Of a stretch of DNA of 64,000 nucleotides, positions 17,606 to 27,017 are shown piece by piece. Each line of letters opens with the position of its first letter. Position 1 is the first letter of the stretch. The notes beneath the pieces were generated by a model. It was not told the DNA's origin. It did no database searches and was given only the letters and a program-made list of their open reading frames with translations. The position numbers were made by a program, and so were the translations under genes. The stretch is taken from contig NZ_CP030041.1 of the NCBI RefSeq assembly GCF_003260975.1, positions 3,395,001-3,459,000 on the forward strand, given 5' to 3'. This stretch comes from Echinicola strongylocentroti. Its GTDB lineage: Bacteria > Bacteroidota > Bacteroidia > Cytophagales > Cyclobacteriaceae.

Positions 17606-18376
17606 TTATCCGTAAATTTCATTGAGAATGCCCGCCAACCTAATTCCTCCGGCCAGCAACTGCTCTTCGATCACGGGGAAAGTGACAAAATCATATTCGT
17701 AAGATAATCGCTTACTTTCAGGGAGATCGTAAACGATGCCGCGTAGGTGGACAGCCTCTTTTAGCCAATCGGCATATGGGGCAGCCTGTAGCTCTTTTAC
17801 GGTGGTTTTGTCGGCTTTTCTATTCAGGTGATCGGCAAGCTCGGTATAGCTCAGTTTTTGACGGTCAATGACCTTGGTGTCCCACACGGTATGTAGGTTG
17901 GTGGTTTGGCCAAAATAGGTGACTTCCACTTCGTTGCCACCTTTGTCTTCTCCGGTGCCTACATGGAGCGGCTGGTGAAGGTCGCCCACGATGTGGATGA
18001 GCATTTTCAGGTTTTCTTGCCTTTTGGTCAATGAAAGGGGCTTGTTTTTGAGCTCATCGATAAGCCGTAGCATGACGCCATAGGCATCACCATCTTTTTC
18101 CTGGATCTCAGGCTCATAGCCCTTGCCTTCATGGACGGTCAAAAAATGCCACGTATAGGCATAGTCATATGCCCTGTCTGAGCGGACTTCGTCCATCCAG
18201 TTGGCCGTCATGGCCAAAGAGGTGGGGCCAAGGATGGCGGCAATAGTTCGCTGGGCCTTTTTGCTAAGGTGCCATTCGGCAATCTGGCCGACTACCCGAT
18301 GGCCTGTTTTTCCCCAACCAAAGGATTGGGCATTTATCATGGTGCAAAGCACAAGCGCAAAGAAAAGCTTTTTCAT
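17606..18376 (-). CDS. Secreted S1/P1 family nuclease
   Basis: A 256-residue protein with a signal peptide (residues 1-20). The mature chain would begin at W21 in W-G-K-T-G-H-R, as in the zinc-dependent S1/P1 nucleases whose N-terminal Trp is a metal ligand. Other ligands are visible in M-L-I-H-I-V-G-D-L-H-Q-P-L-H and N-L-H-T-V-W-D. It would degrade extracellular or periplasmic single-stranded nucleic acid and release 5'-nucleotides, useful for scavenging. It ends a minus-strand run with the M20 amidohydrolase just upstream (11-base gap). Confidence 0.95.
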   Translation of the reverse strand: MKKLFFALVLCTMINAQSFGWGKTGHRVVGQIAEWHLSKKAQRTIAAILGPTSLAMTANWMDEVRSDRAYDYAYTWHFLTVHEGKGYEPEIQEKDGDAYGVMLRLIDELKNKPLSLTKRQENLKMLIHIVGDLHQPLHVGTGEDKGGNEVEVTYFGQTTNLHTVWDTKVIDRQKLSYTELADHLNRKADKTTVKELQAAPYADWLKEAVHLRGIVYDLPESKRLSYEYDFVTFPVIEEQLLAGGIRLAGILNEIYG

Positions 18377-18387
18377 GGTTTCCGATA

Positions 18388-19581
18388 TTATGCTTCTGAC
18401 ATCAATTCATTGATGGCTATCCATGCCATCAATCCAGCGCCTACTTCCAGTGCGCTTTCATCAATGTCAAAGGTAGGCGTATGGACGCCACTTGTGATGC
18501 CTTTTTCTTCGTTTCGTATTCCCAATCGGTAGAAACAACCGTCCATTTCTTGGGTGTAGTAGGAAAAGTCCTCCGCTGCCATCCAGATGTCCAAGTCTTC
18601 CACATTTTCCTCACCAAGGTATTCCTGGGCAGCCTTGTAGGCCCGATCGGTCAGTTCTGGAGCGTTTTTCAAGAAAGGATAACCTTTTCGCACCTCAAAA
18701 TCCACCGATCCACCCATGCCTTCGGCGATACCTTCCGCTATTTTGACCATTTTCTTATGGGCTTCTGCCCGCCACTTTTCGTTCAGTGTGCGGAAAGTAC
18801 CTTGTATATTGACTTCATTGGGGATGACATTGGTTGCTCCCAGTGCTTCGATACGGCCAAAGCTAAGGACGGAAGGAATCTTCGGGCTGGCATTACGGCT
18901 GATGACCTGCTGAAGGGCCACGATAATATGTGAGGCAATCAGAATCGGATCGACCAGAGTCTCCGGCATGGCGCCGTGGCCACCTTTGCCGATGACTTTT
19001 AGGTACAGCTCGTCTGCACTGGCCATGTACATGCCTTTGCGAAAACCTACTTTGCCGGCATCGATCAGGGGCATCACATGCTGGCCTACGATACCATTTG
19101 GTCGAGGGCTTTCGAGGGCCTTGTCCTTGATCATTAGGGAAGCTCCTCCGGGAATTTTTTCTTCTCCTGGCTGAAAGATGAGTTTGACGGTTCCCTCAAA
19201 TTGGTCTTTTACCGAATGAAGGATCCGGGCTGCTCCCAAAAGTGACGAGGTGTGTACATCATGTCCACAGGCATGCATGACCCCTTCATTTTTGGATTTA
19301 TAGGGGACATCATTTTGCTCGATGATGGGCAGGGCATCCATGTCCGCCCGCAAAGCAATGACTTTTTTGGAAGGGTTTTTTCCTTCTATCAGCGCTACCA
19401 GCCCAGTGTTGGCCTTGCGCTGAATAGTGGTAATGCCGATTTCCTCCAAATGCTTTTCTACAAAAGCGCAGGTATTGTGCTCTTCGAAAGAGAGCTCCGG
19501 ATTGGCATGGATATGTCGACGAACTTCTATTGTCTGGCTGAGTTGGTCTGCAGCCAGCTGTTGGATGGTGTCTTTCAGCAT
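18388..19581 (-). CDS. M20 family metallo-amidohydrolase (M20D, hippurate/N-acyl amino acid hydrolase-like)
   Basis: A 397-residue M20D-type enzyme. Visible motifs are A-L-R-A-D-M-D-A-L-P-I (about residue 75), M-H-A-C-G-H-D-V-H-T (about 105), where Cys and His are metal ligands, and F-Q-P-G-E-E-K-I-P-G-G-A (about 140) with the catalytic Glu. It removes N-acyl groups from amino acids or related amides; the exact substrate is not readable. It lies 4 bases after the SPOR lipoprotein gene, so they are probably co-transcribed. Confidence 0.94.
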   Translation of the reverse strand: MLKDTIQQLAADQLSQTIEVRRHIHANPELSFEEHNTCAFVEKHLEEIGITTIQRKANTGLVALIEGKNPSKKVIALRADMDALPIIEQNDVPYKSKNEGVMHACGHDVHTSSLLGAARILHSVKDQFEGTVKLIFQPGEEKIPGGASLMIKDKALESPRPNGIVGQHVMPLIDAGKVGFRKGMYMASADELYLKVIGKGGHGAMPETLVDPILIASHIIVALQQVISRNASPKIPSVLSFGRIEALGATNVIPNEVNIQGTFRTLNEKWRAEAHKKMVKIAEGIAEGMGGSVDFEVRKGYPFLKNAPELTDRAYKAAQEYLGEENVEDLDIWMAAEDFSYYTQEMDGCFYRLGIRNEEKGITSGVHTPTFDIDESALEVGAGLMAWIAINELMSEA

Positions 19582-19585
19582 GGGG

Positions 19586-20140
19586 TTATTTCGTGTCTTC
19601 GATTTCTTCTACTTCTCCATCTTCTTCCTCTTTACCGAAACGCTGCTGGATGATCCTGGCGCTGGGAAAGTCTTGCTTGATGGTGTGGAAGAGCGATTGG
19701 GCTTCGATCCTGTTGATATATCTCCCGACCTTTACCAAGTACCTAGGCTGATCGTATTCCATTTCGGCTTTTACTTGGCTTGGGAGCGTGTTATACAGTT
19801 CATTTCTGGTAGAGAATGCCTGATCCCTGTCCACACCGCTATATACCAAAATAGTGAAGCCGTTATAAACTTCCCTATTGGCATTACTGTCGGCAAACTT
19901 GGTCAGAGAAACTTGAAGGTCGCTATCTACGGGATCGCCTGCTTCCGCACTGACAGGGCCGCTGGTACTGGGAGCGAGGCTTTCGGCTTTTGGGAGATCA
20001 GGATAAGTCCTCCGGTAAGGTGACAAGTTTTCTTCGTAATCATTATAGGCTGCAGCAGATTTGCTCATTTTGCTTCCGCCTGCGCACCCTACCAATAGAG
20101 TGACTACGAAAATGGAAAGATAGGCTATATTCTTTTTCAT
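19586..20140 (-). CDS. SPOR-domain lipoprotein
   Basis: A 184-residue lipoprotein: signal M-K-K-N-I-A-Y-L-S-I with Cys at position 19 (L-V-G-C). A linker (about 20-100) precedes a SPOR-like fold (about residues 103-170: F-T-I-L-V-Y-S-G-V..., Y-L-V-K-V-G-R-Y). SPOR domains bind denuded peptidoglycan, so a role at the septum or in envelope anchoring is likely. It starts 9 bases after secA ends, probably in one transcript. Confidence 0.88.
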   Translation of the reverse strand: MKKNIAYLSIFVVTLLVGCAGGSKMSKSAAAYNDYEENLSPYRRTYPDLPKAESLAPSTSGPVSAEAGDPVDSDLQVSLTKFADSNANREVYNGFTILVYSGVDRDQAFSTRNELYNTLPSQVKAEMEYDQPRYLVKVGRYINRIEAQSLFHTIKQDFPSARIIQQRFGKEEEDGEVEEIEDTK

Positions 20141-20149
20141 AGCGTTTTT

Positions 20150-23100
20150 TTAATCTTCTAAAATAACACACTTGCCGGAAGTGATATCCTGTTCTACACT
20201 TTTATATTTTACGTCCTTTTTAACGTTCCCATCGGTATATTGTACCGAAACGCGGTCATTTCGGCCATATGCTTTTTCTGATTTCCTTGGAGCAACCACT
20301 TGTTTTTGAGCGCCTTTGTTAGCCGAAGCTGCCGCTTGCGCAGCCCTGTTGGCATGGGGGTTCAGTGTACTGTTGGCTTCTTCCTTGGAAGCTTGGACCT
20401 TGGGCTCAGGCTGCTGTTGGGCTTGGGCAGCGCGTACCTGATCCGGGTTTTGCTTCGGCAGTTCTGCCTTGGCCAGGAAGGATATCACGTCTTCGTTCAA
20501 TTTGCCCACAAAGCGCTTGAACATTTCGAAAGCTTCGAATTTATAGATCAGCAATGGATCTTTTTGTTCGTAGACCGCATTTTGTACGGACTGTTTCAAG
20601 TCGTCCATATCGCGGAGATGTTCTTTCCAGTTTTGGTCGATGATGGCCAAGGTGACATTTTTCTCAACCGCACGGATCAAGTCACGACCTTCATTTTCAA
20701 TAGTGGATTCCAAGTTACAGACCACACCAATTTGCTTGATACCGTCCGTAATGGGCACCATTATTTCCTTGACAGTGGCCCCCCTGTTTTCATATACATC
20801 CTTAAGGACTGGCAAGGCACGGTCAGTGACACGTTGGTTTTTGCTGACATAGTTTTTATAACAAGCATCAAAAAGCTCCTGGCTCAATGCTGCAGCAGGC
20901 TTAGATTTGATGTCCTCTTCTGCAAATTTGTAGTCGATGCCAAGCGAGCTGTAGATGTTCATACGGAGACTTTCCATGTCCTCGGTGGACTTGGCTACTT
21001 CTACGATGCCCTCGCAGACATCGTACATGACGTTGAGGATGTCCAGTTCGAGTCTTTCGCCCATCAGGGCATTCTTTCTTCGCTTGTAAACTACCTCACG
21101 CTGGGAATTCATGACATCGTCATATTCCAAGAGACGCTTACGGACGCCGAAGTTGTTTTCTTCGACTTTGCGCTGGGCCCTTTCGATGGATTTGGAAATC
21201 ATGGAGTGTTGGATCACTTCACCTTCTTCCAGTCCCATGCGGTCCATAAGTTTGGCGATTCGCTCTGAGCCAAATAATCGCATCAAGCTATCTTCCAGCG
21301 AAACGAAGAACTGGGAGGATCCAACGTCACCCTGACGTCCTGCACGTCCACGAAGCTGTCTGTCCACCCGTCTGGATTCGTGACGTTCTGTACCGATGAT
21401 GGCCAGACCACCGGCCTTTTTGGCTTCTGGTGTCAGCTTGATATCCGTACCACGACCGGCCATGTTGGTAGCGATGGTCACTGTGCCCGGTTTACCGGCT
21501 TCGGCCACCACTTCAGCCTCTTTGGCGTGCTGCTTGGCGTTCAGTACTTGGTGTTTGATTTTTTTGAGGGTCAGCATTCTGCTGAGTACCTCGGATATTT
21601 CCACGGAAGTAGTACCCACCAGTACAGGCCTTCCAGCATCTGTCAGCTCATTGATTTCATCCACTACCGCGTTAAACTTCTCCCTGACCGTTTTGTAGAC
21701 TTTATCATCACGGTCATCACGTTGTATAGGTTTATTGGTAGGAATTACCACCACATCCAACTTGTATATTTCCCAGAATTCGCCCGCTTCCGTCTCGGCC
21801 GTACCTGTCATACCGGATAGTTTGTGGTACATTCTAAAGTAATTCTGGAGCGTGATGGTTGCGTACGTTTGGGTAGCGTCCTCCACTTTTACGTTTTCCT
21901 TGGCTTCTATCGCTTGGTGAAGGCCATCTGAGTACCTTCTGCCCTCCATCACACGACCTGTCTGTTCATCGACAATTTTCACTTTGCCGTCCACCAAGAT
22001 ATACTCGGTGTCTTTTTCGAACATACAGTAGGCCTTCAGTAGTTGGTTGACGGTATGGATACGCTGGGCCTTGACGCCGTAATCCTTGATGATCTCTTCT
22101 TTGCGAACGAGCTTTTCCTTTTCATCTATGGATTCGTCCTTTTCCATTTCGGCGATTTCTGTACCGATGTCCGGAAGGATAAAGAAACTGGTGTCTTCGT
22201 TTTTCTTGGTGATTACCTCGATACCATTGTCGGTAAGGTCTACGGTGTTGGATTTTTCTTCAATGGTAAACAACAGCGGCTCATCCGCTTCCGGCATCAT
22301 GCGCTTGTTGTCCTGGAGGTAATAGTTTTCGGTTTTTTGCAGGATTACCCTGATGCCTGGCTCGGAGAGGTATTTGATCAATGGCTTGTACTTGGGCATA
22401 CCACGGTATGCACGGAAAAGTGCCAAGCCACCTTCTTTCTGATTGCCTTCGCCGATCAGCTTTTTGGCGGTAGAGAGGTAGCCTTGGATCAGTTTTCGCT
22501 GCTCGTCTACCAAAGTAGAAACCCTTGGTTTCATTTCATAAAACTCATGCTCATCTCCTCTAGGTACGGGACCAGAAATGATCAGCGGCGTTCTGGCGTC
22601 ATCGATCAGCACGGAATCGACCTCATCGATCATGGCAAAGTGATGCTTGCCCTGTACCAGGTCGTCCGCATTGCGGGCCATATTGTCACGGAGGTAGTCA
22701 AAGCCAAATTCATTGTTGGTACCGTAGACGATGTCCGAGTGATAGGCCTTTCTTCTTTCGGGGGAGTTAGGTTTGAACTTATCGATACAATCTACAGTCA
22801 AGCCGTGAAACTGAAATAATGGTGCATTCCACTCACTATCTCTTTTGGCAAGGTAGTCGTTTACCGTTACGATATGCACGCCACGACCGGCCAGGGCATT
22901 CAGGTAGGCAGGGAGGGTAGACACGAGCGTTTTACCTTCACCAGTGGCCATCTCTGAGATTTTGCCCTTGTGAAGGGCGACACCACCGATCAGCTGCACA
23001 TCATAGTGGAGCATGTCCCAAGTGATCTCGGTACCGGCAGCTAGCCATTGGTTATGCCAGATGGCTTCGTCGCCGTTGATCTCCACATTATCCTTTCTGG

Positions 23101-23533
23101 CAGAAAGCTCTCGGTCATAGTCATTGGCCTTAACGACCAGTTTGCCGTTTTCCTTAAACCTCCTGGCGGTTTCCTTCATTACAGCAAAAGCCTCGGGCAA
23201 TACTTTTTCGAGTACGACTTCCAAGGCTTCGTTACGGTCTTTTTCTACTTTGTCGATCTGATTAAAAAGGGCGTCCTTTTCATGTACCTTGTCCGGTGCC
23301 AATGCATCGATTTCCCCTTTGAGAGAGGCGATGTTATCATCAAAGGATTTTAATTCCGAGTTAACAACTCCTTTGATTTCTATGGTTTTGTTTCGTAGTT
23401 CTTCATCCGTGATCGATGACAGTTTATCGAAAGCTGCATTGATCGTTCCTACGAAGGGGTATAATTCTTTTATATCTCGGTCTGACTTGGTCCCGAAAAC
23501 CTTGGTCAGTCCTTTTGTGATAAAGTCTAACAT
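20150..23533 (-). CDS. secA: Preprotein translocase ATPase SecA
   Basis: A 1127-residue SecA, longer than the E. coli protein (about 901) but usual for Bacteroidota, which have insertions in the first nucleotide-binding domain. Visible: E-M-A-T-G-E-G-K-T (Walker A), A-M-I-D-E-V-D-S-V-L-I-D-D-A-R-T-P-L (Walker B), the preprotein cross-linking region, T-N-M-A-G-R-G-T-D-I-K-L and R-Q-L-R-G-R-A-G-R-Q-G-D in NBD2. The C-terminus (K-C-V-I-L-E-D) lacks the CxCx8CH zinc motif for SecB binding. It drives Sec export through SecYEG. It heads a transcript with the SPOR lipoprotein, M20 and S1/P1 genes. Confidence 0.98.
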   Translation of the reverse strand: MLDFITKGLTKVFGTKSDRDIKELYPFVGTINAAFDKLSSITDEELRNKTIEIKGVVNSELKSFDDNIASLKGEIDALAPDKVHEKDALFNQIDKVEKDRNEALEVVLEKVLPEAFAVMKETARRFKENGKLVVKANDYDRELSARKDNVEINGDEAIWHNQWLAAGTEITWDMLHYDVQLIGGVALHKGKISEMATGEGKTLVSTLPAYLNALAGRGVHIVTVNDYLAKRDSEWNAPLFQFHGLTVDCIDKFKPNSPERRKAYHSDIVYGTNNEFGFDYLRDNMARNADDLVQGKHHFAMIDEVDSVLIDDARTPLIISGPVPRGDEHEFYEMKPRVSTLVDEQRKLIQGYLSTAKKLIGEGNQKEGGLALFRAYRGMPKYKPLIKYLSEPGIRVILQKTENYYLQDNKRMMPEADEPLLFTIEEKSNTVDLTDNGIEVITKKNEDTSFFILPDIGTEIAEMEKDESIDEKEKLVRKEEIIKDYGVKAQRIHTVNQLLKAYCMFEKDTEYILVDGKVKIVDEQTGRVMEGRRYSDGLHQAIEAKENVKVEDATQTYATITLQNYFRMYHKLSGMTGTAETEAGEFWEIYKLDVVVIPTNKPIQRDDRDDKVYKTVREKFNAVVDEINELTDAGRPVLVGTTSVEISEVLSRMLTLKKIKHQVLNAKQHAKEAEVVAEAGKPGTVTIATNMAGRGTDIKLTPEAKKAGGLAIIGTERHESRRVDRQLRGRAGRQGDVGSSQFFVSLEDSLMRLFGSERIAKLMDRMGLEEGEVIQHSMISKSIERAQRKVEENNFGVRKRLLEYDDVMNSQREVVYKRRKNALMGERLELDILNVMYDVCEGIVEVAKSTEDMESLRMNIYSSLGIDYKFAEEDIKSKPAAALSQELFDACYKNYVSKNQRVTDRALPVLKDVYENRGATVKEIMVPITDGIKQIGVVCNLESTIENEGRDLIRAVEKNVTLAIIDQNWKEHLRDMDDLKQSVQNAVYEQKDPLLIYKFEAFEMFKRFVGKLNEDVISFLAKAELPKQNPDQVRAAQAQQQPEPKVQASKEEANSTLNPHANRAAQAAASANKGAQKQVVAPRKSEKAYGRNDRVSVQYTDGNVKKDVKYKSVEQDITSGKCVILED

Positions 23534-23647
23534 AGTAGTTATTGTATATTGTAATTGGGCTTAAAATTACTTTCTTTTTATAACAATCGGTAGTTTTTAA
23601 CCGTTCGATTGGCGCTTGTTGTTAAATCGGCTTGAAAGATCAGAAAA

Positions 23648-24421
23648 TTAGATGCTCATCACACCTTTAAAAACCTGCTCTGCGGGACCTATCAAAACGA
23701 TATCTTTAAAACCACCATTTTTCTCTGCAGTGAATTTTACGGCAAGGTTTCCTCCTAGGGCTTTGATGTTTACGTGATTGATGTTTTGCTGGGAGCCAAA
23801 TACAAGGGCGCATGCCGTTACGCCAGTGCCACAGGAGAGTGTTTCGTCTTCTACTCCTCGCTCATAGGTGCGCACATAGATGTGGTCATCACCAAGGACC
23901 GAAATGAAGTTGACGTTGGTGCCGTTTGGCAAGTAGTCATCGTGGTACCGGATAGACGCTCCTGTGTCCACCACCGGGTAATTTTCGACATCTTCTACAA
24001 AGCGAACATGATGGGGGGAGCCGGTATTGACAAAGAAATCCTCAGTCTTGTTTTCTATGGACGTTACATTTCCCATGCCCAGTTCTACATTTCCATTGGC
24101 GATACGCGCTTGGTGTGGGCCATCGATGGCCAGAAAATGGGTTTCCTCTTTAACAATCCCTAAAAAGCTCGAAAACGCCACCGCACAGCGGGCACCATTA
24201 CCACACATGCTCTGGGAGCCGTCTGCGTTAAAATAAATCATCTCGAAATCATAGCCTTCCTTGTTTCGGATAAGGATAAGTCCGTCGGCACCAATCCCAA
24301 ATTTACGGTCACAAAGTCGGCTGACAAGTTCCAGGTTTTGCTCATCAAAATGCCCCGCCCTATCGTCGATCATCACGAAGTCATTCCCCGTACCTTGATA
24401 CTTATAAAATGATATTTCCAT
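23648..24421 (-). CDS. dapF: Diaminopimelate epimerase
   Basis: A 257-residue DapF. The first catalytic Cys lies in Q-S-M-C-G-N-G-A-R-C and the second in L-S-C-G-T-G-V-T-A. The start K-Y-Q-G-T-G-N-D-F-V is typical. It converts LL- to meso-diaminopimelate for lysine and peptidoglycan synthesis. It is upstream of secA on the same strand with a 114-base gap, so a separate promoter for secA is possible. Confidence 0.97.
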   Translation of the reverse strand: MEISFYKYQGTGNDFVMIDDRAGHFDEQNLELVSRLCDRKFGIGADGLILIRNKEGYDFEMIYFNADGSQSMCGNGARCAVAFSSFLGIVKEETHFLAIDGPHQARIANGNVELGMGNVTSIENKTEDFFVNTGSPHHVRFVEDVENYPVVDTGASIRYHDDYLPNGTNVNFISVLGDDHIYVRTYERGVEDETLSCGTGVTACALVFGSQQNINHVNIKALGGNLAVKFTAEKNGGFKDIVLIGPAEQVFKGVMSI

Positions 24422-24513
24422 ATCCTCGATATAAATTAATAAAGTAATGTCATTGGCTCAAAAACCAATCCATTTTCCGTTTGTCCTACAAACATAACCA
24501 ACTTGTCATTAAT

Positions 24514-24530
24514 TCAGACAAATGGTCTGA
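24514..24530. promoter_or_regulatory. Small palindrome between dapF and the superoxide dismutase gene
   Basis: TCAGAC (24514-24519) and GTCTGA (24525-24530) form a perfect 6-base inverted repeat around AAATG in the divergent dapF/sod gap, about 115 bases before the sod start. It could be an operator, but nothing identifies a regulator. Confidence 0.3.
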
Positions 24531-24644
24531 TTATTGGTTTTATTTTATCAAGTAAATAGTTAACTTGCTGAAATAGCAATAAAAAACAAATACACAGAAA
24601 AGTACTGAATTACAAAATAATTTCGGAACAAAATTTTATCAGTA

Positions 24645-25418
24645 ATGAAAAAAGTTTCATTTAATCCTTCCAGAAGGACTTTTATAACACACAGTACCAA
24701 AGCCACATTGGCAGTAGGAATCGGAAGTAGCGCCATTGGATCGGCTTTCTTGACGGCCTGTGGAGCGTCCAAGGAAGAGGAAACCGAAGAGGCCGTTCAG
24801 TTGAGCACTGGCTTCTCCCAAGCGGGGTTGGCGTATGATTATGCCGCACTGGAGCCTAATATAGATGCCACTACCATGGAAATCCACTATACCAAACATG
24901 CTGCTGGCTATGCCCGAAAGCTAAAGGCAGCCTGTGAAGCGGAAGGAGTGGACATGACCAAGCCACTGGAAGAGACGCTTATGAAAGTGTCGAATTACAG
25001 CACTGCCATGCGAAATAATGGCGGAGGGCACTATAACCACGAACTCTTCTGGAGCATCATGTCACCAGAAGGTGGCGGAAAGCCGACAGGTGACCTTGCG
25101 GCAGCGATCGATGAAGCATTCGGTAGTTTTGATGCCTTTGTGGAGAAATTTGAAGGTGCCGCCAAAGGTCGTTTTGGATCAGGCTGGGCATGGCTAGTAG
25201 TCGATGCCAATAAAAAACTGAAAGTAGGCTCAACACCCAATCAAGATAATCCGCTGATGGATGTGTCAGAACTTCAAGGGATTCCATTGATGGGAATAGA
25301 TGTGTGGGAGCATGCTTATTACCTACACTACCAAAACGAGCGTGGCAAATATGTATCAAATTGGTGGAATGTCGTAAACTGGTCTGCCGTACAGGATCGG
25401 TACAGTGCTGTCGTTTAA
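24645..25418 (+). CDS. Exported Fe/Mn superoxide dismutase with Tat/lipoprotein leader
   Basis: A 257-residue protein. Residues 1-40 form a leader with S-R-R-T-F-I (twin-arginine motif) and, after a hydrophobic stretch, L-T-A-C-G (a lipobox), so the enzyme is probably a Tat-exported, lipid-anchored protein. Residues about 58-257 are a standard Fe/Mn-SOD: I-H-Y-T-K-H near the first His, [11 protein letters not shown], and the signature D-V-W-E-H-A-Y-Y. It dismutates superoxide, here likely outside the cytoplasm. The usual cytoplasmic SOD of this family has no such leader. A strong terminator follows. Confidence 0.93.
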   Translation: MKKVSFNPSRRTFITHSTKATLAVGIGSSAIGSAFLTACGASKEEETEEAVQLSTGFSQAGLAYDYAALEPNIDATTMEIHYTKHAAGYARKLKAACEAEGVDMTKPLEETLMKVSNYSTAMRNNGGGHYNHELFWSIMSPEGGGKPTGDLAAAIDEAFGSFDAFVEKFEGAAKGRFGSGWAWLVVDANKKLKVGSTPNQDNPLMDVSELQGIPLMGIDVWEHAYYLHYQNERGKYVSNWWNVVNWSAVQDRYSAVV

Positions 25419-25447
25419 GCTGACCTTTAGTTTATTCATAATATACG

Positions 25448-25479
25448 GCCGGATGGGAGAGTCTCCCATTCGGCTTTTT
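25448..25479 (+). terminator. Intrinsic terminator after the sod gene
   Basis: Stem GCCGGATGGGAGA (25448-25460) pairs with TCTCCCATTCGGC (25462-25474) with one G-T wobble, followed by TTTTTG. Because only one base separates the arms, the innermost pairs must open to form the loop. It lies 30 bases after the stop. Confidence 0.9.
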
Positions 25480-25636
25480 GTTTTCAATAAAACCGGAACA
25501 TAAGGATTCATTTCAGGGCGATGGCATTTAAAAAAGTATCCCAGTTGGAATATATGTCTGTCGTTCCTGTGGGATTTAGCTTCATATGTGCTACAATTTA
25601 GGGTGCGGGTGACATCTACGCCTACTGTTTTATATG

Positions 25637-25690
25637 ATCCTCCGCAAAAAGGCTGATTTGACAGCATACTTAGTTGCTGACTACAAAACC
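25637..25690 (+). repeat. Short dispersed repeat, copy 1
   Basis: Shares an identical 18-base core, GTTGCTGACTACAAAACC (25673-25690), with 62057-62074, preceded in both by a diverged ATCCTCCGC...AAAGGC stretch. The second copy spans 62019-62074. Direct orientation. Confidence 0.65.
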
Positions 25691-26165
25691 CATAAATTAT
25701 TTATATGCATCCGCTGCATTACATGTAATCAAATTCACTACTGTTTATGCTTTGATCAGACTTTCCTACTTTTCCCATTGATGAAAAAGTAGGCAAAAAA
25801 TCTAGGCCATGGAGCATCCTTCACATTAAGTGGTTGGGTTTACGAGTACGATTTCGTTTGCCTTAATTTGATTTTGTGCCAGTTGCTATGGGCTAAAAAT
25901 GAGTGGATCTCGCTTGTCCACTGCCCGAGCTAACTCATTTTCTTAACGCCCCCATCAACTGCCCCAAAACCGAATGCTCCAAAGGCCGAATAATGGACTC
26001 ACAGCGAATACTTCGTTTCTATGAGACGGAGTGTTGCGTTACGGATACACATAAACTTATCTATACCATTCTCCCCACTTGGGCAAATAGATGCGGTGGT
26101 TTATTCACCCTCTAAACCAACTGATGTCCTTGCTCTTTCAGTATTTGCCTGTGCTGCTATTCTTT

Positions 26166-26354
26166 AACCCGGAATATGCATTAGCCTATCTACGCCACGG
26201 CGCACAGGTGTTGCGACCTTAAACTGCTTCAAAATCAGCCGTTTCACTTTAGTTTGGAGGCATTAGCGTAGCACCGCTACGCTAATGCCTCCAAACTAAC
26301 TGATTTTCTTGCACTTTCAGCTCTCACTACGATTCCTAACGCATAATCCGGGTT
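26166..26354 (+). repeat. AACCCGG palindromic element, copy A (189 bp)
   Basis: Starts AACCCGGAATATGCATTAG and ends with the inverted counterpart CTAACGCATAATCCGGGTT. About 19 extra bases (including CCACGGCGCACAGGTG, 26195-26210) are inserted near the left end relative to the 170-bp copies. Its centre is a perfect hairpin: TTAGTTTGGAGGCATTAGCG and the next 4 bases pair exactly with the mirror arm around ACC. No coding frame is conserved between copies. Confidence 0.9.
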
Positions 26355-26499
26355 TAATGTAGAAACTGGGGTAAAGTGCCAGCGGCACGGATGATAGCTG
26401 CCCTACACAAAATATAATATGCGTTTGCCCTGGGATTCATTTTGTAAACGGTGGATATTTCACTTTTTTTGCTTTCTTAATTATTCCAAAAATTACTTT

Positions 26500-26967
26500 A
26501 TGAAAGATCCCAAGACACTCAGTGCCGTAGCGGCATTTCACGAAACCTTTAAGCATCCCATATTAGACAAACCTACCATTCCAAATGAAAAGCGATCCAA
26601 GCTCAGGGTTTCCCTGATTGCGGAGGAATTAAAGGAGTTGGAAGATGCCATCAAAAATGAGGACCTTGTGGAGGTAGCGGACGCCTTGTGTGACATACAG
26701 TATGTACTGGCAGGTGCTGTGCTGGAGTTTGGCCTGGCGGATAAGTTCAAGGAGCTGTTTGACGAAGTGCAGCGCTCCAATATGAGCAAAGCCTGCAAGT
26801 CTGTCGGGGAAGCTGAAGCCACCGTTTCCCATTACCAAGGCCAAGGTGTCGAATGTTTCTACGAGCAGGAAGGAGACCTTTATTTGGTATTCAGGAAGGA
26901 AGATCGCAAGACCCTGAAGTCCGTCAACTATTCTCCAGCAGACCTCAAGGGAATCCTGTCAAAATAG
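26500..26967 (+). CDS. MazG-like nucleotide pyrophosphohydrolase
   Basis: A 155-residue protein from the ATG at 26500; an earlier in-frame ATG at 26419 adds 27 non-conserved residues. The all-alpha NTP-PPase signature is visible: L-I-A-E-E-L-K-E-L-E (the E-x-x-E helix, about residues 37-46) and E-V-A-D-A-L-C-D-I-Q-Y-V (the E-x-x-D helix, about 58-69). Such enzymes split NTPs or phosphoribosyl-ATP to the monophosphate and pyrophosphate; the substrate is unknown. Single gene followed by the P1 peptidase gene 50 bases on. Confidence 0.88.
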   Translation: MKDPKTLSAVAAFHETFKHPILDKPTIPNEKRSKLRVSLIAEELKELEDAIKNEDLVEVADALCDIQYVLAGAVLEFGLADKFKELFDEVQRSNMSKACKSVGEAEATVSHYQGQGVECFYEQEGDLYLVFRKEDRKTLKSVNYSPADLKGILSK

Positions 26968-27017
26968 ATAATGAGCACAACAAAAAAAAGATTTTCACCA
27001 ACCACTAACACCATTTG

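Larger units (their letters stand above)
25419..26499. other. Gene-free stretch with decayed repeats
   Basis: Over 1 kb without a credible gene. It contains the sod terminator, a 54-base repeat with a relative at 62019-62074 (25637-25690), a CCTACTTTTT...AAAAAGTAGG hairpin region (about 25764-25794) resembling one near 41781-41813, and palindromic element copy A (26166-26354). A 70-codon open frame (25903-26115) has no domain and lies in repeat-derived sequence. Confidence 0.6.

Noticed and set aside
20300..21268. 322-codon open frame antisense to secA
   Set aside because: Mirror of secA codon structure; secA is certain on the other strand.
22043..22819. 258-codon open frame antisense to secA
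   Set aside because: Shadow frame within secA, no domain.
25903..26115. 70-codon open frame
   Set aside because: Lies in repeat-derived sequence with odd composition (many Cys/Thr/Arg) and no family.
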